Of a stretch of DNA of 64,000 nt, positions 16,785 to 26,570 are shown one piece after another (positions within the stretch are counted from its first letter, which is position 1; each line of letters starts with the position of its first letter). Source of the DNA: Alkaliphilus sp. B6464 (GTDB lineage: Bacteria > Bacillota > Clostridia > Peptostreptococcales > Natronincolaceae); contig NZ_CP058557.1 in the NCBI RefSeq assembly GCF_018141165.1, positions 806,001-870,000 of the forward strand. Reading direction: 5' to 3'. The translations under genes and the position numbers were made by a program. The notes under the pieces are model-generated. The model was not told the origin of the DNA. It saw only the letters and a program-made list of their open reading frames with translations, and searched no databases.

Positions 16785-18269
16785 TTAATTAAATAAAATA
16801 ATATTTTCTCTATAATCCTGTTGTAGATCTTTCTCTAAAAACTCTAAAAATCTTACTAAGATAGCAGAAGCCTCAGCACGAGTTAATACCTGATTCGGAT
16901 TTACCCTATTTAACTGATCTCCTTGTACTAAGCCTATTTCCTTTGCCATATAAATGCTATCCTTAGCCCATGCTGGTATTAGTCTATCATCGGAAAATGA
17001 TGTATAGTAGCCTGGTGTAGGCGCTTTACTCTCAAATCCTAATACACGGATAATAATAGTAATAGCTTGAGCCCTAGTTAATGAATCTTTAGGTGCAAAT
17101 TTATTCTCAGATACACCTTGAATTATTCCCTTTGCAACCCCATTTTTAATGTATTCATAATTAATATCTTCTACTGAAACATCTACAAATGGTGAAACTT
17201 CTGGATCTTTTCTCCTCGAGCTAGTTCGCTTTTTAGGATCCTCAGTAGGTCTAATATCACTTGCCCTAATAACTGCCCTTGTAAACTCTTCCCTAGTCAT
17301 AGGTACATCAGGTACAAAAAATGTAGATACTTCATCAAATACATCTAATGAATATAGCTTATTAATATGGCTTTCTGCCCAATGTCCTCCTAAATCTCTA
17401 AATTTAGGTACTATCAATCTTTCAATTTTAGGAACTTTTTGCTTAGATAATGATATTGTTCCACGATCTCGTCTTCTATTATTTATTCCATTTCTGTCTA
17501 TTAGCGGAAGATCATATTCGTACTTAGATACAATCTCACTATTAGTTGTTCTAATATACCCACCATTAAAGCTAGACAGATTAGCTTCGTTACCACTATA
17601 TCTAAGTTCCTTAGTCATGCTATCAGAAACTTGACTTCTTACAGTGCCTTGCCAGCTAGTAGGTCGTCGATCTTCTGCTGTCTGTCTTTCTACTTCAAAT
17701 ACAAAATCGATAATTTGGGTTTCCGTTGCACCCCAAAAGTTTTCATATCCAACGCTACCACCACTAATGTCTACAATAGCCTCTCCTTCTGTTTTGTTAA
17801 TAGTATAAACCTTACGGCCTTTTATATTTCCTGAAGAAAAATCAGAAGCAGGTCTGTTGTCAATAACATCAGATTTTGAAAACTGATAATCCTTTAATTC
17901 AAACCGGTCTTCATCTACATCTATAGTTTCTCTATAGCTACTAACACTCATCTGTCCTATAGTTTGTCCTTTATCACTACGGGTATCGTATTGAATAGTA
18001 TAGGAAATACGACGATCTAGCTTACCCTTTATAGACTTATCTTCTGGAGCCAGTTTAAAACTGTAGCTAATAGTTTTTGAATCAGTTTTATCTTTTTCAG
18101 TTATGCTTACAGTACCTATAAACTTTACTGGCTCGCCAGTGAGAAAAACTACTTCTTCGTATTCATACTCGTTGTTAACACCACCCGAAAACTCAGGAGG
18201 GGAAGCAATAACATTTACTGGTACAATAATTAAACTTAGTATCATTAAAATTAAGATAGCCCTTTTCAA
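16785..18269 (-). CDS. Surface protein with C-terminal SLH domains
   Basis: This 494-residue exported protein has a signal peptide to about residue 23 (VNVIASPP). A beta-rich N-terminal domain of about 250 residues has no recognised family. Three SLH repeats lie at about 295-475 (FRDLGGHWAESHINKLY; FVDVSVEDINYEYIKNGV; FSDDRLIPAWAKDSIYMA). The third keeps LTRAEAS, the wall-polymer binding motif. The start is TTG after GAGGAGGGAT. It is the last gene of the four-gene surface operon and the only one with an obvious wall anchor, so it may tether the complex (inference). Confidence 0.85.
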   Translation of the reverse strand: MKRAILILMILSLIIVPVNVIASPPEFSGGVNNEYEYEEVVFLTGEPVKFIGTVSITEKDKTDSKTISYSFKLAPEDKSIKGKLDRRISYTIQYDTRSDKGQTIGQMSVSSYRETIDVDEDRFELKDYQFSKSDVIDNRPASDFSSGNIKGRKVYTINKTEGEAIVDISGGSVGYENFWGATETQIIDFVFEVERQTAEDRRPTSWQGTVRSQVSDSMTKELRYSGNEANLSSFNGGYIRTTNSEIVSKYEYDLPLIDRNGINNRRRDRGTISLSKQKVPKIERLIVPKFRDLGGHWAESHINKLYSLDVFDEVSTFFVPDVPMTREEFTRAVIRASDIRPTEDPKKRTSSRRKDPEVSPFVDVSVEDINYEYIKNGVAKGIIQGVSENKFAPKDSLTRAQAITIIIRVLGFESKAPTPGYYTSFSDDRLIPAWAKDSIYMAKEIGLVQGDQLNRVNPNQVLTRAEASAILVRFLEFLEKDLQQDYRENIILFN

Positions 18270-18340
18270 AATATCCCTCCTCTTATTATGTATTATAAGT
18301 AATCAATTTGGGGCTTTGATAAAAAATACACTCGGCCATT

Positions 18341-19993
18341 CTACTTCACAATAAGTACCTTACCATAGAAGTCATCACGTACTAAATAAATACGATCTCC
18401 CGCCTTTAGATCATATGGCTCAATTTGTTTACCGTCTTTAATCAATAATGCTTTTTCTAAATTAACCTGAAGATCTGCATTTTTCTCCATCCACTGAGAC
18501 CTTCTACTACTCCAATCTCTAGCATTTTTAATGCTAATTCCCCAGCCAACTAGATTATCATTAGTAACAGAAGAAATTACACCATTGGTTACCCTCTGTC
18601 TTAGGAGAGAATCCATATTCTTTTGTACCATAATAGCACTTATTCTATCTCCATCGGTATAAACATAGCTATGCCAATCCTTAAGACGTTTATCTTTAGC
18701 ATACCTAGAGCTTTCATCTACTGCATAATCCCCACTGTAAAACTCTTTTATAGTTATTTTTTTATTGTTAGTTAAGTCATAAATATCTGTGTCGTTATCG
18801 AAGAATAGCTCCTTTTCACCGTCAAATGACTGCCAATCGTTTTCTTCTAATAAGAAGAAGTCCTTTAGCCATAGGCGATCTTCTACTATTTGATCCATTC
18901 TACCAGCATAAATATAGTGCTGACCAATATTAGAGTTATTAACTTCCTCATTTAAAACATATACTACATCTGCACTAGAATCCATGCCTCTTCCATCTGC
19001 TACAACAAACACATCAGACTTAACATTTAAAGCAAAGTTATCTACTAGTCTATCATTTTTAATAACGATAGTCCCATCATGAAAACCAATGTTTCTATTG
19101 TTCTTTAACTCAAATCCACCAGTAAACCAGTTTATATCCTGAATTTTATCAGAATATGTACTTTCATATTGACTTTGCACAACCATTCTTTCCACCTGAT
19201 CCTTGCCAAAGAAGTCCTTCATAGCTAAATAAACAGTTTTTCCACGATAATATTTTAGGTTATCATAGGAAACAGAGTATCCCCCTACATAAAGAGGCGA
19301 TTGCTTATTATATGGTATAGTCATAGAAGCTGATAATTGCTTCCAGCTACCATTATTAAGATGTTGAACATCACTTATAGTAATCTTATCTTCATAGCCA
19401 TCTACAAAGTTTAGTTTGCCTTTATAAAGGCCTTTAATACGAATAGAGTCGCCTTCTATACTAATACGACTAATAATATTAGTATTTACTTCATCAAAAT
19501 GTAGCTTTACCCTATCCCCTACATATAAAGTGTCTAAAGATACATTTTTCCCATCCTTTAGAGTAATAGTACCAGGCATAGTTAAAAATGTTTCTTCCAC
19601 TCCTGTTGCTAGCTTTAATACCAATTGGTTGCGATCTATCCTCGAAACCCTTCCAGTCCTTATCTTGCTTCCAGGAGAGATATATCCTAAAGAACTAGTT
19701 GAATATCCCTCTATTGCAACAACTCTCCTTCCCTCTATCTGTGCATAAACTTCCATACCTGCCATAAAATTAGATGCATTAACAGGTTGAGAGTCAATTG
19801 TATAGATAGTATTAGGGTTTAGAGGAAGGGAGTACATCCCGCCCTCATAGCTCTCTATTTCCAATGTTTCTTTTAATGGTTCTCTTAAATATCCTTCAAC
19901 AAATCCCTGTCTATACACTTGATTAATATTTCCATAGGTAAAAACTGAGGATAATAAAGTTAGTGCTAAAATTAATATAAACATTTTTTTCAT
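18341..19993 (-). CDS. Exported beta-rich protein of the surface operon, unknown function
   Basis: This 550-residue protein has a signal peptide (KKMFILILALTLLSSVFTYG). Repeated beta-strand units follow of the form KIRTGRVSRIDRNQLVLKL, then GDRVKLHF or GDRIYLVRDD, resembling the outer repeats of the SLH protein at 14762. No SLH, LPxTG or enzyme motif was seen. The ATG at 19993 follows AGGAGGT; a start ten codons upstream would overlap the preceding gene and lacks a ribosome site. It begins 4 bp after the giant TIG gene, which implies translational coupling. Confidence 0.75.
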   Translation of the reverse strand: MKKMFILILALTLLSSVFTYGNINQVYRQGFVEGYLREPLKETLEIESYEGGMYSLPLNPNTIYTIDSQPVNASNFMAGMEVYAQIEGRRVVAIEGYSTSSLGYISPGSKIRTGRVSRIDRNQLVLKLATGVEETFLTMPGTITLKDGKNVSLDTLYVGDRVKLHFDEVNTNIISRISIEGDSIRIKGLYKGKLNFVDGYEDKITISDVQHLNNGSWKQLSASMTIPYNKQSPLYVGGYSVSYDNLKYYRGKTVYLAMKDFFGKDQVERMVVQSQYESTYSDKIQDINWFTGGFELKNNRNIGFHDGTIVIKNDRLVDNFALNVKSDVFVVADGRGMDSSADVVYVLNEEVNNSNIGQHYIYAGRMDQIVEDRLWLKDFFLLEENDWQSFDGEKELFFDNDTDIYDLTNNKKITIKEFYSGDYAVDESSRYAKDKRLKDWHSYVYTDGDRISAIMVQKNMDSLLRQRVTNGVISSVTNDNLVGWGISIKNARDWSSRRSQWMEKNADLQVNLEKALLIKDGKQIEPYDLKAGDRIYLVRDDFYGKVLIVK

Positions 19994-19997
19994 TATT

Positions 19998-22900
19998 TTA
20001 CCTCCTACTACCAATAATAGCATACTTACCTAAGCGGATAACTCCACTAGATGCCGAACCTATCCAGTTCTTAGAAGAAGTTGCAAGTGGCTCCCAAGTG
20101 TTTTTAACAGGATCGAAATAATTAAAATCTAATTCAGTTAATTTTCTTAAACTAGCTTTTTGCTCGTCATAATCTAATGTAAAACTCATTGCACTAGCTA
20201 AATAATCCATAGGTGATGTGGTTTGTCCAACATATATTGACGCCTTTAGATTATACACAGTTGATAGCTGATTTCCAGATAAAACTTGTGTATTACCACT
20301 ATCCTCTGAAATTACAAACCTTACCCCAGCATCAGCTTTATTTCTATTTTCTCTAACATTTGCAACATTAAAGACTGCAGTTTGGAGCTGAAGGGTAAAA
20401 TCTTTGCCTATTACTTGAATATTTCTACTGTCATTATCTACTACTACACTAGCTGGAATAGAAACAACTAGCTCTTTACTACCCGCTAAAGCACCTCTAG
20501 TTAAATCTATTACTATAGTACCTCTGTTTCTATCCTTTGTACCAATTACAACATTAGCAGTGTTTCCTGTTTTAGACATAGTAGTATTTTCTACTAAGCC
20601 TCCATCTTCATCTGGAGGGCCTACTTCAGAACCAGTCCTTACAGTGTTACTTTCCATAGAAGGTTTAGAAGAGCCAAAGTCTCCTACAGCCTTTACAATA
20701 AACTTATATCTGGTTCTAGGCTCAAGATCGTTATATGCAAAGGAAGTAAGCTCTGTAGATCCTATCAGTTCCGTATTTTTATCATCTATTACAACAAAAA
20801 TCTCATACTCAGTTGCTCCAGATACTGGGTTCCAATGTACTCTAATAAATCTGTCGTACACCAGCTCTGCCACCACGCCTGTAGGTGCTGTGATCTCTGG
20901 TAAGCCATAGGTTAGATTCGTATATATTGGGCTGGCTCCACCGTCTGGGTTAACTATGATTACACCGAAATCCTCTGTTTTTCCTGGTGGTGTTTTTATG
21001 GTTGCAGTTTCACTGTTTATAAAATTGTAATCCGTTCCTTCAGTCCCGGATTCTAATATATATGGAATTCCCTCTATATATATTAGGTTTTTATTGTTTC
21101 CTGTACTTTCATCTGCAGGAGTAATCTTCGGATTAAAGTACACCTTAGCACCCGCCATAAATCCTGAGCCCTTTAGCTTAATTTCCTGTCCACCTAAAAT
21201 AGATATGACAGAAATCCTTGATTTTTCTGTAGGATCTAACGGGTCTACTACTGCTGTTATCCTTGGATTACTTGCGTAAGTATAGTTTACTGCATTGGAC
21301 ATTTCCCCGTCTGGGTTTTCTACTTTAACTTCTACAGAACCAGGTGTTCCAGAAGGCACCACTACTGAAATAGTCTTATGATCTATCACGTTTACATCTT
21401 TATCTGGTACCGGCTGTCCGTCAAAATATACTTTTAACTTTGAACCTGTATACCCCTCCATTGTTTCTCTAAAGTCCTTACCTTTTATTATAACAGAATT
21501 TCCACCACTAGCAGGTCCTCTAGGAGGAGTAATGCTTTCTATTTGTGGACTGGATTCTCCTTTAATAAACTGGATATATATTGGTGGTGAAGCTGCATCG
21601 GAGGAAGCCGTACCACCATCGTCATTGACTACAACAACCTTATGTAGGAACGCTAATGCACTTTCATTTACCGCTGGCATTTTAAATACTAGCCGGTTTG
21701 GTTCATTTACTAAGATGTCCTTCGCATCTATTTTAAGGATATTTCCTATTTGGATATGATCTACATCTCTGAAGTCCCTACCTTCGATAACTATGGTGCT
21801 ACCGCCCTTCATGTTGACGGTTAAAATCTTAATGGCACCATTGTCTCCTAGTTGTGGCTGCTGACCATCTCTGGTAATGTTTGTAATTTGAGGGCGACTG
21901 TCTGGGTTTTTATATTGATAAACAGCCTTGTTTGATACGCCATCTGGATTTTCTACCACTACGTTAATATTTCCTACAGTATAGTAAGTAGGTGTTATAA
22001 CCTCTAGCTGATCTTTGAAGGTTTCTCTTACCTGTGGCGAATATCCTCTAGTTACTAGAAGCCTGCCGTCTTTTACTTCAACCTTTATAAGTTCATTACC
22101 TGTGTAGCTGTTATCCTTATTATCCTTATCCTTTAAACCTTTAACATCTATATACTTTGCTCCTGAATCATAGGTGTATTCTTCTGTGTATGTTACTTTG
22201 TCTTCTGTTAAGCTGATTGTAATTCTATATGCACCGTCTACAACCTTATGCTCTACTTTTAAATCTCCTGCCAAGTTAACCGTTGCCATTCCTTGGTTTA
22301 TAAGTCCAGAGTTTTCAGCTTCTCTAGGTATTTGACTGTTGCTTATTTCTCCAAACTTAACTAAATAAGTGTTTGCTCTGGTCTGTACTTTGTCCTTATC
22401 TATTAAATCTATAGTATTTAATTTAAAGCTGCTGCCAATTACATCTACCTTTTCGCCACCTTGTTTTTTACCGACATTCGGTAAAATGCTTTTGATTGTA
22501 GGATTTGAACCTTCATAAGTAAATCTAACTTTGTTAGATCTTCCAGAATCATTGTTCATAATGTATACATCTACAGCACCTATTGCGGTGCTTGTAGGTA
22601 CAATAACCTTCATATAGCCTTCTCTAAACTCTACTATTTTTGCTTTTTCTCTTCCAAAATACACGGAAGGCAGCACTGGAGAATCGCTGTACTCTGTGAA
22701 AATAGGATGGTCTAATGGTCTCTGCGGCGCATCCTTTTCTGTTTTATAATTTGTCCATTTGCCGTCTTTATCTAAATCGTCAAAATCATCATCTGAAGAA
22801 GTAGGAATCTTACCTTTATATGGTTCATAATATCTAAAATCGTATCCCCATATTTCTACAACATCGCCACCTGCTGCCGTTCCCTTTACTGGATTAATTC

Positions 22901-25900
22901 GATCTATCCTAGGTCTGCTGGAGGCTATTACATAAGCAAATAAATCGTATTTACTGTGGTGTCCGCCGTCTTCATTTAACACAGTGACAGGTACAAACTT
23001 CTTGTCTGTAATAAAGTCTGTGTTAATATCTCCTGGATATTTCGGAACAGTTACAGTGATACTGGTATAGTTTACTGTATCTATTTTTACATCCTTGTCC
23101 GGTACTTTAACACCAGCAATATATACTTCTGTTGTATTTTGGAAGCCTTCTCCATATATTACTACTTCATAACCACCCTCTACAGAGCCCTGACTAGGAG
23201 ATATATAGTTAATCATAGGCTTCGATTGAGGTATTAGATATTCAAATCCATTTTTAACAGTAAAGCTTTTGGTGTCTGGGTTTCTTACCGTTACATCGTA
23301 AAAACCCGGAATATCTTTTTTAGGTATAGTAACCCATATTTCATTTCTATTTTTTACCTTCGCTCTGTGTCCAGTAATGATTCCAGTTGATGGGTCTTGA
23401 GCGTAAGGTGTTTTGAATTCAAAGATCTCTCCGTCAATTACTATAGAATCATTATTTACTGTTACTACATCTGAATTACTACCTCGAATTGCAACAATAT
23501 CCCTGCCATCTAGTTTAATTTCGTATACATTATTCTTGCCATCAGAAAGCGTAACTCTGCCTGCGTCGTTTACTTCTATTGTATAATAAGAAGCTCCTTG
23601 CTGAAGTATTAAACTATCGTAGTAATCCGCTACTCTTAAGCTTTTTGTACCAACTTCATTTGTGTTTACAGAAAACAAGCTATAGTCAAAAATTATATCT
23701 AATGGTTGGCCATCAATCGTTATAGCACTTGTATCCTTATCAATAACCACATTATCCAGAATTTCTCCAGAGCTATTTATCGCTTTTATGTCTTCCCCTA
23801 TTAGCTTAATGGTGTAGCTTTCATTTTTTCCTAAAATCACTGGATTTCCTTCATAATCTACGCTGATGGTGTAATGTTCTTCTCCAGCAGATATTACAGC
23901 ACTTTTATAGTAAGCAGAAAGCATAAGTCTTTTCAGATTCGTTCTTGGGTCTGGTTCTATTTTAAAAAGTTTTTCTCTTAAGTTTATATCTGGAGATTCG
24001 TATTTTTCTAAACCACTAGGATCCGTAGTATATTTATTGACATCCTCATTTCCCAAATATACTCTAGTTCCAATTAGTTTATAAAGCCCTAAACCATCAA
24101 TATTCGTTACAGTTTGATCTGGTTTTAAAAAGTTGTCGCCCTTTATAATCACTAAGGTATCCTCGGTTCCCTTGTTCGGGGCTATTGTAGTAATTCTAGG
24201 GTCTATTCGCATAGTCTGTACATAGATGAACTGATGGGTATCGCTGCCTCCATCGGGGTTCATTATCTGAATGATATTTGCACCTTCTCTGCCCTTAGGT
24301 GCCTTGAATTTTAATGTACCTCTCGTTGTTATTTTATCTATATCTCTCACTACATTGGTTACTTCTTTTCCATCGATAAATACCTTGATCCCATCTTGAA
24401 AATTACGTCCCTCTATTACAACATCTTCTCCACCGTCTACGGTAACGATATAAGGATCTACTTTTTCTATTATAGGACTGCTAGTAACTGTAACAAAGGT
24501 GATAGCATCGTGTTTAATACTGTAAAGCCCTCTTTCAGCAGAATCTCTTTTAGGGTTGGCTACAGAAACCGATATGGCAGTATTAATATTAGAAGGAGAT
24601 ACTCCTAGTCCCTCTGGAATGGTAAGAACGAGAGATGTACCTGTTTCATTGCCTCCAATTCCAGTTACGATATTGCCATTTTTATCTAAAACCTCAAATA
24701 TTACACCTGTTCTCTCTTCTTTTTTATAGCCAGTAGACTCTGTTGCATCTTTTGTACTATAATAAACCTTTCCATCGGGTGATCTTTCTATTATAATGTC
24801 CGCTGTACTTTCTCCTGCTCCACCAATGATTACTTTTGGGTAATTGGTTTTCATATCTACACCGTCTGCGTATCTAAATACATTAAACCCATTTCCCTGT
24901 ATTGATAAAATAGTATCATTTGTAGTTTTAGGAATTGCTACGCTCTCTACCTGTATTTTATCTGGCGTAACCTTGTCTATTTGGGGATCTTGATGACTGG
25001 CTAAGAATCTATATCCATTAGCTAACTCTGCTGCTTCTGTAAATACAAAGGTTTCTCCACTATTTACTGTAATGGTAGTGGTTATCTCCATGATTACATC
25101 TTTTAAGCCTATTTCTTCTATTGTCTTAGTCTTTACATATAGCTGGTCTTCGTTACTGTCACCATGTCGAAATACATGGTTCCCCTTATAGTCTTCTTCA
25201 AATAAAGCATCTCTTCCTATTATAACTAAGAAGTCCCTAGTTAAATGTTTTACTTGTTTTCCATTATATGCGATACTAGGATCAGTATTATCGTCATAAT
25301 AGTTGATTCTAAGCCTAGTCAGTCCATCGGTACCGCTGGTGGTAACTTCTAGTTTATCCGTAGTATCTACAGTGTCATTTACACCAACTAGTCCTGTTAT
25401 ATCCAGTTCTTCGAATCTACGCCCATATATTGTAAGGTATGCCCCTGCATTAGTTCCCTCCGAAGGTGAGGTTTTTATGATAGTCGGTCCAACCTCAGCA
25501 TCTACAACTACAAATTCTCCAATCGTCTGTTGTTTTATAACTAAATTCGTTAAATCCTGTCCAGGATTTTTAACAAAACTATCTAAATTATTTGTAATAA
25601 CCACTTTATAGGTCCCAGGAGATAAACCCTTAGGAACCTTTACGCTTATTCTTCCGTCGTCATCAGAGGTTACTACTGGATAATACGGGTCTTCCCCCAT
25701 ATTTTCATACATGAATTTGTCCGTTTCGTTGGACAAGAAAAAAACAGAATAATCTTCATCATCATCTTTTATGGTGATATTTACATTGGTTCCAATCTTT
25801 CCTCTATTAGGAAAAATAGTAATATTTTTTTGATCTATATTGATGCTTTCATATATTCTAAAAGCTTTGTTATGATTATAGGTCGTTGTTATTTTTACAT

Positions 25901-26552
25901 CATTTACGTTTTTTTCATTATTAATGACGATATTCTTTATTCCGTGACCCAAAGATCTTAAAGTAGGTTCTTCTAAAGTTACTGAATTGCTTATAGGCAA
26001 TGTTGTAAAAATACCTGTAAGATCGTCATTTCCTATTCTAATAGTAGTTTCTCCATTAGTAGGATGAGAACCGAAATTATTAAATTTTTCTCCATTTATT
26101 GTAGCCTTTGGGCTGGGAGAAGTACTCTTTAAATCCACCTGTGCAGGAGTAACACTGGTTACCCTTGGCATATTTGTCTCATTTACTAGAAAACTAATAG
26201 TTCCTGCCCTAATTTCTGAAATTTTTGTTCCTGGGTCTACTTTAAATTGTCTTAAAAAGTCAGTTCCTCCTGAAATCTCAGTTGTAAAAGGCTCATATAA
26301 GCTACCTCCGTCTCGCATATACATTATAGAGGCACTTTTAAGCCCAGTACCAAAAATAGATACAGTATAGGTTTCAGTCAATCCTTCAAATGTTTTAAAC
26401 AGTCTAATTTCTGATATGGTATAGGTATCCCCATACACCACATCTAAAGGCATAGCGCCTATAATAAATATAACTGCCAAAAATAAGCTTATTATATTTT
26501 TATATTTAAAACTTTTTTTCTTATGATCTTTGTTATTTAATATATGCTGCAT
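19998..26552 (-). CDS. Giant IPT/TIG-repeat surface protein
   Basis: This 2184-residue exported protein has a signal-like hydrophobic segment (IISLFLAVIFIIGAMPLDVV). About twelve IPT/TIG immunoglobulin-like domains follow, each opening like PRIDRINPVKGTAAGGD and containing VVIEGRNF-type cores. One fibronectin type III domain lies at about 1885-1975. A final domain of about 200 residues ends in GKYAIIGSRR. Two similar inserted units occupy about 880-1055. The domains suggest an extended filament, adhesin or polymer-binding stalk. No LPxTG or SLH is present, so attachment may depend on the SLH partner encoded downstream. The ATG at 26552 follows GAGGTGG; a GTG three codons upstream is less likely. 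Confidence 0.85.
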   Translation of the reverse strand: MQHILNNKDHKKKSFKYKNIISLFLAVIFIIGAMPLDVVYGDTYTISEIRLFKTFEGLTETYTVSIFGTGLKSASIMYMRDGGSLYEPFTTEISGGTDFLRQFKVDPGTKISEIRAGTISFLVNETNMPRVTSVTPAQVDLKSTSPSPKATINGEKFNNFGSHPTNGETTIRIGNDDLTGIFTTLPISNSVTLEEPTLRSLGHGIKNIVINNEKNVNDVKITTTYNHNKAFRIYESINIDQKNITIFPNRGKIGTNVNITIKDDDEDYSVFFLSNETDKFMYENMGEDPYYPVVTSDDDGRISVKVPKGLSPGTYKVVITNNLDSFVKNPGQDLTNLVIKQQTIGEFVVVDAEVGPTIIKTSPSEGTNAGAYLTIYGRRFEELDITGLVGVNDTVDTTDKLEVTTSGTDGLTRLRINYYDDNTDPSIAYNGKQVKHLTRDFLVIIGRDALFEEDYKGNHVFRHGDSNEDQLYVKTKTIEEIGLKDVIMEITTTITVNSGETFVFTEAAELANGYRFLASHQDPQIDKVTPDKIQVESVAIPKTTNDTILSIQGNGFNVFRYADGVDMKTNYPKVIIGGAGESTADIIIERSPDGKVYYSTKDATESTGYKKEERTGVIFEVLDKNGNIVTGIGGNETGTSLVLTIPEGLGVSPSNINTAISVSVANPKRDSAERGLYSIKHDAITFVTVTSSPIIEKVDPYIVTVDGGEDVVIEGRNFQDGIKVFIDGKEVTNVVRDIDKITTRGTLKFKAPKGREGANIIQIMNPDGGSDTHQFIYVQTMRIDPRITTIAPNKGTEDTLVIIKGDNFLKPDQTVTNIDGLGLYKLIGTRVYLGNEDVNKYTTDPSGLEKYESPDINLREKLFKIEPDPRTNLKRLMLSAYYKSAVISAGEEHYTISVDYEGNPVILGKNESYTIKLIGEDIKAINSSGEILDNVVIDKDTSAITIDGQPLDIIFDYSLFSVNTNEVGTKSLRVADYYDSLILQQGASYYTIEVNDAGRVTLSDGKNNVYEIKLDGRDIVAIRGSNSDVVTVNNDSIVIDGEIFEFKTPYAQDPSTGIITGHRAKVKNRNEIWVTIPKKDIPGFYDVTVRNPDTKSFTVKNGFEYLIPQSKPMINYISPSQGSVEGGYEVVIYGEGFQNTTEVYIAGVKVPDKDVKIDTVNYTSITVTVPKYPGDINTDFITDKKFVPVTVLNEDGGHHSKYDLFAYVIASSRPRIDRINPVKGTAAGGDVVEIWGYDFRYYEPYKGKIPTSSDDDFDDLDKDGKWTNYKTEKDAPQRPLDHPIFTEYSDSPVLPSVYFGREKAKIVEFREGYMKVIVPTSTAIGAVDVYIMNNDSGRSNKVRFTYEGSNPTIKSILPNVGKKQGGEKVDVIGSSFKLNTIDLIDKDKVQTRANTYLVKFGEISNSQIPREAENSGLINQGMATVNLAGDLKVEHKVVDGAYRITISLTEDKVTYTEEYTYDSGAKYIDVKGLKDKDNKDNSYTGNELIKVEVKDGRLLVTRGYSPQVRETFKDQLEVITPTYYTVGNINVVVENPDGVSNKAVYQYKNPDSRPQITNITRDGQQPQLGDNGAIKILTVNMKGGSTIVIEGRDFRDVDHIQIGNILKIDAKDILVNEPNRLVFKMPAVNESALAFLHKVVVVNDDGGTASSDAASPPIYIQFIKGESSPQIESITPPRGPASGGNSVIIKGKDFRETMEGYTGSKLKVYFDGQPVPDKDVNVIDHKTISVVVPSGTPGSVEVKVENPDGEMSNAVNYTYASNPRITAVVDPLDPTEKSRISVISILGGQEIKLKGSGFMAGAKVYFNPKITPADESTGNNKNLIYIEGIPYILESGTEGTDYNFINSETATIKTPPGKTEDFGVIIVNPDGGASPIYTNLTYGLPEITAPTGVVAELVYDRFIRVHWNPVSGATEYEIFVVIDDKNTELIGSTELTSFAYNDLEPRTRYKFIVKAVGDFGSSKPSMESNTVRTGSEVGPPDEDGGLVENTTMSKTGNTANVVIGTKDRNRGTIVIDLTRGALAGSKELVVSIPASVVVDNDSRNIQVIGKDFTLQLQTAVFNVANVRENRNKADAGVRFVISEDSGNTQVLSGNQLSTVYNLKASIYVGQTTSPMDYLASAMSFTLDYDEQKASLRKLTELDFNYFDPVKNTWEPLATSSKNWIGSASSGVIRLGKYAIIGSRR

Positions 26553-26570
26553 ATCCTCCACCTCACTTTT

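Noticed and set aside
25303-25611. Plus-strand frame of 102 codons
   Set aside because: Antisense shadow of the giant TIG gene with no start signals.
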